Below the pieces are notes generated by a model that worked only from the letters and a program-made list of their open reading frames with translations, ran no database searches and had not been told where the DNA came from. Positions 33,905-40,458 of a stretch of 47,526 nt of DNA are shown one piece after another. The position numbers were made by a program, and so were the translations under genes. Source of the DNA: Flammeovirgaceae bacterium UBA2371 (GTDB lineage Bacteria; Bacteroidota; Bacteroidia; Cytophagales; Cyclobacteriaceae); contig DDTF01000040.1 of the NCBI GenBank assembly GCA_002345965.1, positions 1,834 to 49,359 of the forward strand, given 5' to 3'. Position 1 is the first letter of the stretch. Every line of letters starts with the position of its first letter.

Positions 33905-34017
33905 TAATTTTGGCAAATTAGCTACTGAAGAAGGGTCCATGCATCAATACCTAAACCTAATGATTGAAGAACGCTTCTTTAGGAGGCATTTCAATTTAAG
34001 AAATGCCTCTTTTCTTT
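33905..34017 (+). ncRNA. Possible short transcript between the VOC gene and the next gene
   Basis: TAATTTTG at 33905-33912 matches the -7 consensus and a terminator follows about 75-100 nt later, so a transcript of roughly 90-100 nt could be made. It would include an ATG at 33939 opening a 30-codon frame that crosses the terminator stem. No -33 element is visible, so this could also simply be the 3' UTR of the VOC gene. Confidence 0.25.
33983..34017 (+). terminator. Rho-independent terminator after the VOC gene region
   Basis: A 10-bp stem (GAGGCATTTC/GAAATGCCTC) with a 7-nt AT loop is followed by a T-rich tract. Confidence 0.85.
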
Positions 34018-34094
34018 GTAAACCCTTGTGAAGCAAGCTTAACACATTACACGATTCTCCAAAACGTTGATATCTTTACATAAACTATCACATT

Positions 34095-34631
34095 ATGAGG
34101 CTCTTACTATTATGTCTATTGGCTTTCCATTTCTCTACCAGTTTCGGGCAGGCTGTGGAGTATGAGGACTTCAAACTTGTTGATCAGGAAATAATATACC
34201 AGGCGGTATTTCAAGACGAGCAAGTGACTTACGCTAAATTGGAAGAACAATACAAAAAGAATAAAAGCTTCTCCAATATAAAAATTGCGGCCAACGGAAT
34301 CACTTTTGACGTTAATGACCTTACTGTTGACTACCTAAAGTTTCAGTTCAGCCAGGTACAAACTCCCCTGATTTTACAAACAGGAAAATTTAGCGGCAAG
34401 TGTTCAGTCTCTATCAGAGAGGGAAGATATCGTGTTACCTTTAATAAGATAATGGTGACTGGAGAAATTGGATATAAATCCATTAAAGAGAAAGAACCAC
34501 TAACAGGTTTGTGCAGTAAGAACAATGGCACTCAACTTTCCCAAGACTGGATGAAACCCAATACACTTGGATTGCTGGGAAAGGCGCTGGCGGATAATTT
34601 TGAATTCAAGATGAAGGATGACGACTGGTAG
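34095..34631 (+). CDS. Small secreted protein, unknown (possibly DUF4468-like)
   Basis: The 178-residue product has a clear signal peptide (LLLLCLLAFHFSTSFGQ). The mature part alternates strands and helices: QEIIYQAVFQDEQVTYAKLEEQYKKN, SNIKIAANGITFDVNDLTVDYLKF, GKFSGKCSVSIREGRYRVTFNKIMV. This order resembles DUF4468/TBP-like-fold secreted proteins of Bacteroidota, though I am not sure of the family. It stands alone between a terminator and the arfB gene facing it. A TATCTTTA element at about 34069 is close to a -7 box. Confidence 0.6.
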   Translation: MRLLLLCLLAFHFSTSFGQAVEYEDFKLVDQEIIYQAVFQDEQVTYAKLEEQYKKNKSFSNIKIAANGITFDVNDLTVDYLKFQFSQVQTPLILQTGKFSGKCSVSIREGRYRVTFNKIMVTGEIGYKSIKEKEPLTGLCSKNNGTQLSQDWMKPNTLGLLGKALADNFEFKMKDDDW

Positions 34632-34634
34632 CCA

Positions 34635-35051
34635 TTAGATATCCGGCTTTTGTCTCCATTGTTTCTTTTCACCTTTTAATTTCTTTTCTTTTACTCGCTT
34701 TTGCACCGAAGACTTGGTGGGCTTTGTTGGCATTCTTTTCTTTTTTTGAACAAATGCTTTTCGGACTAGCTCATCTAATTTCTTAATTGCCGCCTCTTTA
34801 TTAACAAATTGCGAACGAGATTCCTGTTCTTGAAGTACCAGCACCCCCTCCTTGGTGAGCCTACTTTTTAGTTTACTCAGCAAATGTGTTTTCTGTTCTT
34901 CACTAAGACAGGTTGAATTCAAAACATCCCATTTAAGAATCACTTTGCTATTGACCTTATTTACATTCTGACCACCTGGCCCGCTACTGCGAACAGCGAT
35001 TAAATCGAGCTCGCGTACAATAATATTAATATCCGGAGCTGAAAGTTTCAT
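34635..35051 (-). CDS. arfB: Ribosome-rescue peptidyl-tRNA hydrolase ArfB
   Basis: The 138-residue protein releases nascent chains from stalled ribosomes. The catalytic GGQ motif is G26-G27-Q28 in SSGPGGQNVNKVNSKV, the region homologous to class I release factors. The C-terminal 40 residues are strongly basic (KKKRMPTKPTKSSVQKRVKEKK), forming the tail that enters the empty mRNA channel. Its start overlaps the stop of the upstream small gene by one base, so the two are probably translationally coupled. The length is typical. Confidence 0.92.
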   Translation of the reverse strand: MKLSAPDINIIVRELDLIAVRSSGPGGQNVNKVNSKVILKWDVLNSTCLSEEQKTHLLSKLKSRLTKEGVLVLQEQESRSQFVNKEAAIKKLDELVRKAFVQKKKRMPTKPTKSSVQKRVKEKKLKGEKKQWRQKPDI

Positions 35052-35260
35052 CAGGGCATAAAATAAGACCGTACTGTTTCATAGGGTAAATTCACTTCCA
35101 GACAAACGGGCGCATCATTGATGCTATGATAACTTAACTCTACCATACACTTTCTGCTATTCTGCGGATCAGGAAAAATTCTACCCACATTGTCCATGTT
35201 TACCAAAATCAATCTTATCTCCTCCTCATCCGCAATTGGAAGCTCTATGAACTTGTTCAT
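35051..35260 (-). CDS. Small conserved-looking protein coupled to arfB
   Basis: A 69-residue soluble protein with an acidic, beta-rich composition: IELPIADEEEIRLILVNMDNVGRIFPDPQ, then CMVELSYHSINDAPVCLEVNLPYETV. I do not recognise a family. Its stop overlaps the arfB ATG by one base, which, with normal amino-acid composition, argues that it is real. The ordered beta segments could fit a small binding domain. No function is suggested beyond proximity to ribosome rescue. Confidence 0.65.
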   Translation of the reverse strand: MNKFIELPIADEEEIRLILVNMDNVGRIFPDPQNSRKCMVELSYHSINDAPVCLEVNLPYETVRSYFMP

Positions 35261-35362
35261 TGTATTTCTAATTTAAATTGTAGTTAGTAATTATTTGCGA
35301 GATTTCCATTAATGCACCGATACGTATTCCCTTATCCATCTTCAACTGACAAAAATATCCTT

Positions 35363-35370
35363 TAACTTTG
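35363..35370 (+). promoter_or_regulatory. -7 element (TAACTTTG) for the MBL hydrolase gene
   Basis: An exact TAnnTTTG match ending 7 nt before the ATG at 35378, the same spacing as for bamD. The leader would be only a few nucleotides. Confidence 0.45.
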
Positions 35371-35377
35371 CATTTCT

Positions 35378-36205
35378 ATGTCTTTATTTGTCGCTTCACT
35401 CAACTCTGGCAGTAACGGTAACTGCTACTACATTGCCAATCAGGATGAAGCCATTCTGATAGATGCTGGTATCTCATGCAGGGAGACAGAACGAAGGATG
35501 AAGCGACTTGGTCTTTCAATGGCCAATGTGAGAGCTATTTTTATTACACACGAGCATTCCGACCATATTAATGGCATTCCATCGATTCAGAAGAAATATA
35601 ACCTGCCTATATATATTACTACTCGTACCCTGCTTAAAACGCAATTGAGGAAAACTGAAGCGTACCACTTTGAACCCTATGAGCCCATTTCAATTGGCAA
35701 ATTAACAGTTCGGGCATTTCCCATTCCTCATGATGCCGTAGATCCACACAATTTTATAATATCCAACGAATCTGTCAACGTAGGTGTGTTTACAGATATT
35801 GGCAGTATTACAGATCATGTAATCCATAATTTCAAACAATGTCATGCTGCATTTCTGGAGTCGAATTACGATGAGGAATTGCTGGAAACAGGACGCTACC
35901 CGCTGTCATTAAAAAATAGAATCAGACAAGGCTATGGTCATCTCTCTAATGTACAAGCTGCTCAACTATTTACAACCCATCGTCCTGATTTTATGAGTCA
36001 CTTGTTTCTTGGGCATCTTTCCAGAAATAACAATTCGCCAAGAATAGTTCAAAATCTGTTTGAAGGCATCGCCCATAAAACGGATGTTGCCATCGCCTCC
36101 AGGTATAAAGAATCATTGCTTTACGCTATACATCCACCTACTGGTACGATTAACCCAACTCCCTATAAAGGAATTATTTCTCCAGTGCAGCTTAAATTGT
36201 TTTAG
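35378..36205 (+). CDS. MBL-fold metallo-hydrolase (WalJ/YycJ-like)
   Basis: The 275-residue protein carries the metallo-beta-lactamase motif T-H58-E-H60-S-D62-H63, with SLNSGSNGNCYYI at the N-terminus and later histidines in FPIPHDAVDPHNF and SHLFLGHLSRNNN. The start SxxSGSxGN and the ESNYDEELLETGRYP segment are typical of the YycJ/WalJ group, implicated in DNA or RNA metabolism in Firmicutes. In Bacteroidota the role is not established. It is monocistronic and diverges from the arfB pair. Confidence 0.87.
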   Translation: MSLFVASLNSGSNGNCYYIANQDEAILIDAGISCRETERRMKRLGLSMANVRAIFITHEHSDHINGIPSIQKKYNLPIYITTRTLLKTQLRKTEAYHFEPYEPISIGKLTVRAFPIPHDAVDPHNFIISNESVNVGVFTDIGSITDHVIHNFKQCHAAFLESNYDEELLETGRYPLSLKNRIRQGYGHLSNVQAAQLFTTHRPDFMSHLFLGHLSRNNNSPRIVQNLFEGIAHKTDVAIASRYKESLLYAIHPPTGTINPTPYKGIISPVQLKLF

Positions 36206-36277
36206 TTCGCACAAAACCTTGATTCATTAAGGCTTCAAAAGTTTGAGTATATTACGCTAGTAACTGTGTGACTATCG

Positions 36278-37891
36278 ATGGCTCCTCGCTTTCCAATTCT
36301 GCTAAAAAATTTAAAAACTTTATACACAAAGTTAGATCTTCAAAGCCAGCAAAAATTAGAGGAATGTTTGTCACAGTTGAGACAATGTAAGCTTCCCAAC
36401 AACCAATCGTTGGCCGAATATCACGAGTATCTTTTGTTTCTTTGCGCCTACCCTTCTGGCAACAATCATCTACTACTTGCGGAAAAGGAGCTGTCCAGAA
36501 TAACGCGAGAACTAAAAAAAAGAAGGAATAAATCATCAAAATCATTATTAAACTCAGGACTTCCCTTCACTCCTTTTATCTCTAATTTTTCTCATGATTG
36601 TCTTTGCTGGCTTAGCGAGCTATCAGAATGTCGATTAGAAATATCGAATGAAGCACACTCCAATCTCAATGAACTTTTTCAACACACCCTTCCTTCAATG
36701 GAGCGCAGTTATACAACCGCAGGGTATAGTAATAAGGAACTGCTAGATACTCTGGGTGTTAAAACCACTCAACTACTTAATTTTTATGTGAGTCAATTTA
36801 AAAATCTCAACCACAGTCCTTCCATCAAGGATTATCTTTTTGATCAGCTAGGCCTGGAGGTTAAAATTATCCCAACTGATAAAACTTTTTCCAGAACTTA
36901 TAATCGATTAACAATTGAAAAAATATATTTTCAAGAAAATTGGAGCAAGCATTTTGACGTTGTTGAATTGTTGAATCGTAACCTTCCAGAACCCAAATCT
37001 CTTAACTCACTTCAGCGAAAAGAGTTAATTACTTGCATAAAAAAAGCAATGGCCCTGAACGATCGTGAAACCGATCCTACCACTTATCTTGACGCTGCCT
37101 CATTAAGGCTTTATGAATTAGAACGTGGTATTTCTGTTGCTATATATGGAATGATAGCTTCCCGGCAATTGCCAATGGAGTCTTATGTTGGATATACTTT
37201 GTTTAAAAATGGCTTTCCCGTATCGTATGGAGGCTCTTGGGTATTTGGTGAGCGCGCCAATTTTGGGATTAACATTTTTGAATCCTTCAGGGGTGCTGAA
37301 TCGGGTTATACCTTTTGTCAGTTACTGCGTGTTTTCAAAAATACATTTGGCGTATTGTTTTTTGAAGTGGAACCTTATCAATTTGGCCTGGGTAACCCAG
37401 AAGGAATTACCTCGGGGGCCTTTTGGTTTTATTACCATTACGGGTTTCGTCCTATGGATAAAGCGCTGAAGAAGTTAGCCGCTTTTGAAAAAGCTAAGAT
37501 TAATAAAAATAAGTCTTATCGAACTCGAAAATCCATTCTTCAACAATTTACAGAAAGCAGTATGGTGTTGAAGCCAAGCAAAAAAATACCACTATCACTC
37601 CCTTCGGTTACCAACAAAATCACTAGCATGATTGAAACCCAATTTGGTGGAGATAGGGATGTGGCCATTAATGAATGTACAAGACTTTTTGAAGGTCAAA
37701 CAAAAATAAGGCACCCGCTCAACCAGGACCAGCAAAATATATTGTACGAAGTTGCCCTTGTTTCTAAAGCCCTGCGAATAACTAATAGCGAATCACTTAC
37801 ACTATTGGCAAAAATGATCGACACAAAACCCATCGATCTGTATGGCTATCAGCAACTCCTGTTAACGTTTCTCAAGAAAGTTAATAATTAG
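36278..37891 (+). CDS. Unrecognised 537-residue protein with a GNAT-like C-terminal section
   Basis: I do not recognise a named family. The N-terminal ~290 residues are helical with several Leu/Cys/Trp-rich segments and no signal peptide. Residues ~300-400 look like an acyltransferase (GNAT) core: YTLFKNGFPVSYGGSWVFG, a GINIFESFRGAESGYTFCQLLR turn-helix in the place of the acyl-CoA-binding loop, then VEPYQFGLGNPEG and FWFYYHYGFRP, the typical end. The rest is helical and basic. The gene starts 72 nt after the MBL gene and converges on the amidase gene with an 11-nt overlap. Confidence 0.7.
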   Translation: MAPRFPILLKNLKTLYTKLDLQSQQKLEECLSQLRQCKLPNNQSLAEYHEYLLFLCAYPSGNNHLLLAEKELSRITRELKKRRNKSSKSLLNSGLPFTPFISNFSHDCLCWLSELSECRLEISNEAHSNLNELFQHTLPSMERSYTTAGYSNKELLDTLGVKTTQLLNFYVSQFKNLNHSPSIKDYLFDQLGLEVKIIPTDKTFSRTYNRLTIEKIYFQENWSKHFDVVELLNRNLPEPKSLNSLQRKELITCIKKAMALNDRETDPTTYLDAASLRLYELERGISVAIYGMIASRQLPMESYVGYTLFKNGFPVSYGGSWVFGERANFGINIFESFRGAESGYTFCQLLRVFKNTFGVLFFEVEPYQFGLGNPEGITSGAFWFYYHYGFRPMDKALKKLAAFEKAKINKNKSYRTRKSILQQFTESSMVLKPSKKIPLSLPSVTNKITSMIETQFGGDRDVAINECTRLFEGQTKIRHPLNQDQQNILYEVALVSKALRITNSESLTLLAKMIDTKPIDLYGYQQLLLTFLKKVNN

Positions 37892-39449
37892 TGGTCAATA
37901 ACTTGGGCGCCTGACGATGTTTCGTTCCTTGTTCATAGGAATAAGCCATCTCCAAAAGCAATGGTTCGCTCCATGCCCTACCAAAAAAAGAAATACCTAC
38001 TGGCAACCCTTCGATGAAGCCCATTGGAACAGTAATATTCGGATAACCTGAACGGGCCGCTGGCGATGAGCTGGAAACATGACCAGCGTCCCCATTGGTC
38101 CAGTCTGTCTTCCAGGCTGGTCCTCCAGTTGGAGCAATGATGGCATCCAATTGATGCTCGTTCATCACTTTATCAATACCCTCTTCCCTGCTTCCCCTGA
38201 GCATTTTTTCCAGGGTTTGTTTGTACTCATCGGATTCCAAATCAGCTTTCCCCAAAGCCATTTCGAGATATTGTTGATTATAATATTTTAATTCTATGCT
38301 ATCCGATTCATTAAATGCAATAAGGTCTTCCAGACTTTTAATTTTAGCATCAGGGCCCAGTGACTTAAAATATTTATTCAACCCATCTTTATATTCGAAC
38401 AACATTACCTCAAAGGACAACCTGCCTACTTCACCTGCAGCTATTTCCTCGATGTCAATGATTTCCGCACCTTGACTTTTAATAAATTCAATTGCCTTGT
38501 TCATCACTTCATCCACTTTAAAATTCCTTCCCATGGGTGCCTTGTACCATCCTATCCGTTTACCCTTCAATCCATCCGCTTTAAGAAACTGAGTATAATC
38601 CTGATGTGCTGTCCTGTCAGCAGCGAGTGTTTTACTGTCAGCGGTATCTACGCTTACCAGTACACCTAAACATATGGCTGCATCTCTAACCGACCGTGCC
38701 ATTGGGCCTGCGGTATCCTGGGTAAAAGAGATAGGTATAATTCCAGACCTGCTCACTAAACCCACTGTAGGTTTAATCCCTACTATTCCATTTGTTGTAG
38801 ACGGGCACACAATGGATCCGTTGGTTTCAGTACCAATGGCTATCATGGTAAGATTGGCAGACACAGACACACCAGACCCAGCACTGGAACCACAAGGGTT
38901 GCGGGTGATGTCGTAAGGATTTTTTGCCTGACCTCCAACACCACTCCATCCGCTGGAGGACAAATTACCACGAAAGTTGGCCCATTCACTCAGGTTGGCC
39001 TTGCCAATAATTACAGCTCCGGCATTGCGCAGTTGCTGAGCCACAAAGCTATCTTGTAAAGGATGCGACCCCAACAAGGCCCGAGAACCTGCGGTAGTCT
39101 CCATTTTATCGTGAGTGTCAATATTATCTTTTAAAAGGACAGGAACGCCATGCATTGGGCCGCGCGATTTGCCTTCCTTCATTTCAACATCCAGTGCTTT
39201 TGCTATGGCTATTGCATCCGGATTGACCTGAATAACCGAATTCAGTTGAGGGCCATTTTTATCAATCGCTTCAATACGATCGAGATAGGCTTGCACCACT
39301 TCTTCAATGGTAAAGGCTCCTGCCGCGTATCCCTTTTGTAATTGATCAATGTCAAATTCTTCGTATTTAAAAGCGGAATTATCGACAGATGGTTGAGTCT
39401 GGCAAGACAAAACAGCAATGCAGATCAGCAGATATACTAATTTTTTCAT
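37881..39449 (-). CDS. Amidase-signature lipoprotein
   Basis: The 522-residue protein belongs to the amidase family with a Ser-cisSer-Lys triad: the Lys is in GVPVLLKDNIDTHDK, the Ser pair in CGSSAGSGVSVSAN and GTETNGSIVCPSTTNG. These enzymes hydrolyse amides. The ATG at 39449 is chosen because it gives a lipoprotein signal (KLVYLLICIAVLSC, Cys near residue 16); a longer frame reaching 39515 would place 22 odd residues before it. The substrate is unknown. It overlaps the convergent 537-residue gene by 11 nt. Confidence 0.88.
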   Translation of the reverse strand: MKKLVYLLICIAVLSCQTQPSVDNSAFKYEEFDIDQLQKGYAAGAFTIEEVVQAYLDRIEAIDKNGPQLNSVIQVNPDAIAIAKALDVEMKEGKSRGPMHGVPVLLKDNIDTHDKMETTAGSRALLGSHPLQDSFVAQQLRNAGAVIIGKANLSEWANFRGNLSSSGWSGVGGQAKNPYDITRNPCGSSAGSGVSVSANLTMIAIGTETNGSIVCPSTTNGIVGIKPTVGLVSRSGIIPISFTQDTAGPMARSVRDAAICLGVLVSVDTADSKTLAADRTAHQDYTQFLKADGLKGKRIGWYKAPMGRNFKVDEVMNKAIEFIKSQGAEIIDIEEIAAGEVGRLSFEVMLFEYKDGLNKYFKSLGPDAKIKSLEDLIAFNESDSIELKYYNQQYLEMALGKADLESDEYKQTLEKMLRGSREEGIDKVMNEHQLDAIIAPTGGPAWKTDWTNGDAGHVSSSSPAARSGYPNITVPMGFIEGLPVGISFFGRAWSEPLLLEMAYSYEQGTKHRQAPKLLTTNY

Positions 39450-39567
39450 AGAACAATTATTTGAGTGTTTGAATATATCATTTTTTCTCTCCCAATGGTA
39501 ATTCGCTGCTGACATAGGGCTGTCACCAGACCTGTTTTACTTTGTTTGAAATTAAATTCAAAACAAT

Positions 39568-39927
39568 ATGATGAGTACAAAAGACATTGCTAAGCGATTT
39601 TATGAATTAGCACAACAAAATAACTGGGAAGCCATTTATAAAGAATTGTATAGCCCAAAAGCAAAAAGTATTGAGCCACCCCACTCCCAGGGACTAAAGT
39701 ATGCTGAAGGAATGGAAGCCATTAAAGAAAAGGGTAAGCAGTGGAACGATACCATTGAAACGTTCCACTCAGGATTTTGCAATGAACCCCAGGTAGCATC
39801 CAATTATTTTACCTGCACGATGGGATTTGAAGCAACTATGAAGGGTCGTGGACGCATAAATATGGAGGAAGTTGCTCTTTACGAAGTAAAGGATGGAAAG
39901 ATAGTATCCGAGCAATTTTTCTACTGA
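39568..39927 (+). CDS. SnoaL-like (NTF2-fold) protein
   Basis: A 119-residue soluble protein with the SnoaL-like pattern: a first helix IAKRFYELAQQNNWEAIYKELY, a strand carrying SIEPP, GMEAIKEKGKQWNDTI, and an end FEATMKGRGRINMEEVALYEVKDGKIVSEQFFY. There is no signal peptide. Members include small enzymes and ligand-binding proteins, and no catalytic residue is evident. It diverges from the amidase gene and is followed by a strong terminator. Confidence 0.8.
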   Translation: MMSTKDIAKRFYELAQQNNWEAIYKELYSPKAKSIEPPHSQGLKYAEGMEAIKEKGKQWNDTIETFHSGFCNEPQVASNYFTCTMGFEATMKGRGRINMEEVALYEVKDGKIVSEQFFY

Positions 39928-39947
39928 GTACTTTGCCAGACAATTGC

Positions 39948-39989
39948 GACTTCGCGAAGATTACTCTTCGCGGGTCGTAAGCGTTTTTT
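39948..39989 (+). terminator. Terminator of the SnoaL-like gene
   Basis: A long stem centred on TTCGCGAAGA/TCTTCGCGGG with a TTAC loop, extended past one bulge, is followed by TTTTTT. Confidence 0.8.
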
Positions 39990-39994
39990 GACAT

Positions 39995-40171
39995 TTACTT
40001 ATCCGGCATGATAATCGCCAACACGATGTAGGCCAGGACACCCGTTCCCGCCATTAGCAGTGCAATTATAAACAGTGCTCTTACTAATGTAGGATCTACA
40101 TCAAAGTAATTGGCCAGTCCACTGCAAACCCCAAATAGTTTCTTGTCACCTTTTACCAATCTTTTTGCCAT
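39995..40171 (-). CDS. PspC-domain small membrane protein
   Basis: A 58-residue protein on the minus strand, ATG at 40171 and TAA at 39995. It matches the PspC domain: KRLVKGDKKLFGVCSGLANY, FDVDPTLVRALFIIALL, then GTGVLAYIVLAIIMP. The G-V-C-S-G-L-A-x-Y-F-x-V-D-P-T-L-V-R pattern is diagnostic. It is a single-domain, membrane-embedded form, one or two hydrophobic segments, with no C-terminal extension. PspC proteins act in envelope stress and regulation in several phyla, but stand-alone short forms are of unknown role. Confidence 0.9.
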   Translation of the reverse strand: MAKRLVKGDKKLFGVCSGLANYFDVDPTLVRALFIIALLMAGTGVLAYIVLAIIMPDK

Positions 40172-40458
40172 AGTACTAATTGATTATCCTTTAAAGATAA
40201 AAATTAGTTGCTAACAAGGACATTCGATCAGCGCTTAATGGCTAAATTTTCTGAAGAAATTCAGTACGAAGTACAATGCTGGCACCATTAAACCTCCAAT
40301 TCACATCACCCTTTATCATCTTCAAGATAATTTTCTTAATTAGAGTACCATGCTTAAGTTTTAAAAATGAATTTTTTCTATCAAGTCTTTGGCAAGCTAA
40401 TCGGAATCACTAAGACTTTGACTCGCTCCAAGGATTCCTAAATAAGATGTAATCGTTT
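40172..40458. other. Intergenic region, no gene seen
   Basis: This AT-rich 287-nt gap separates the PspC gene from the adhesin stop. A weak inverted repeat (AGTCTT/AAGACT) at about 40383-40412 has no T-run after it on either strand. Nothing else can be supported. Confidence 0.4.

Noticed and set aside
37185..37469. Internal plus-strand frame in the 537-residue gene
   Set aside because: Shadow of the GNAT-like section in another frame.
40383..40412. AGTCTT/AAGACT inverted repeat as adhesin terminator
   Set aside because: Arms are only 6 bp with a long loop and no T-run follows on the minus strand.
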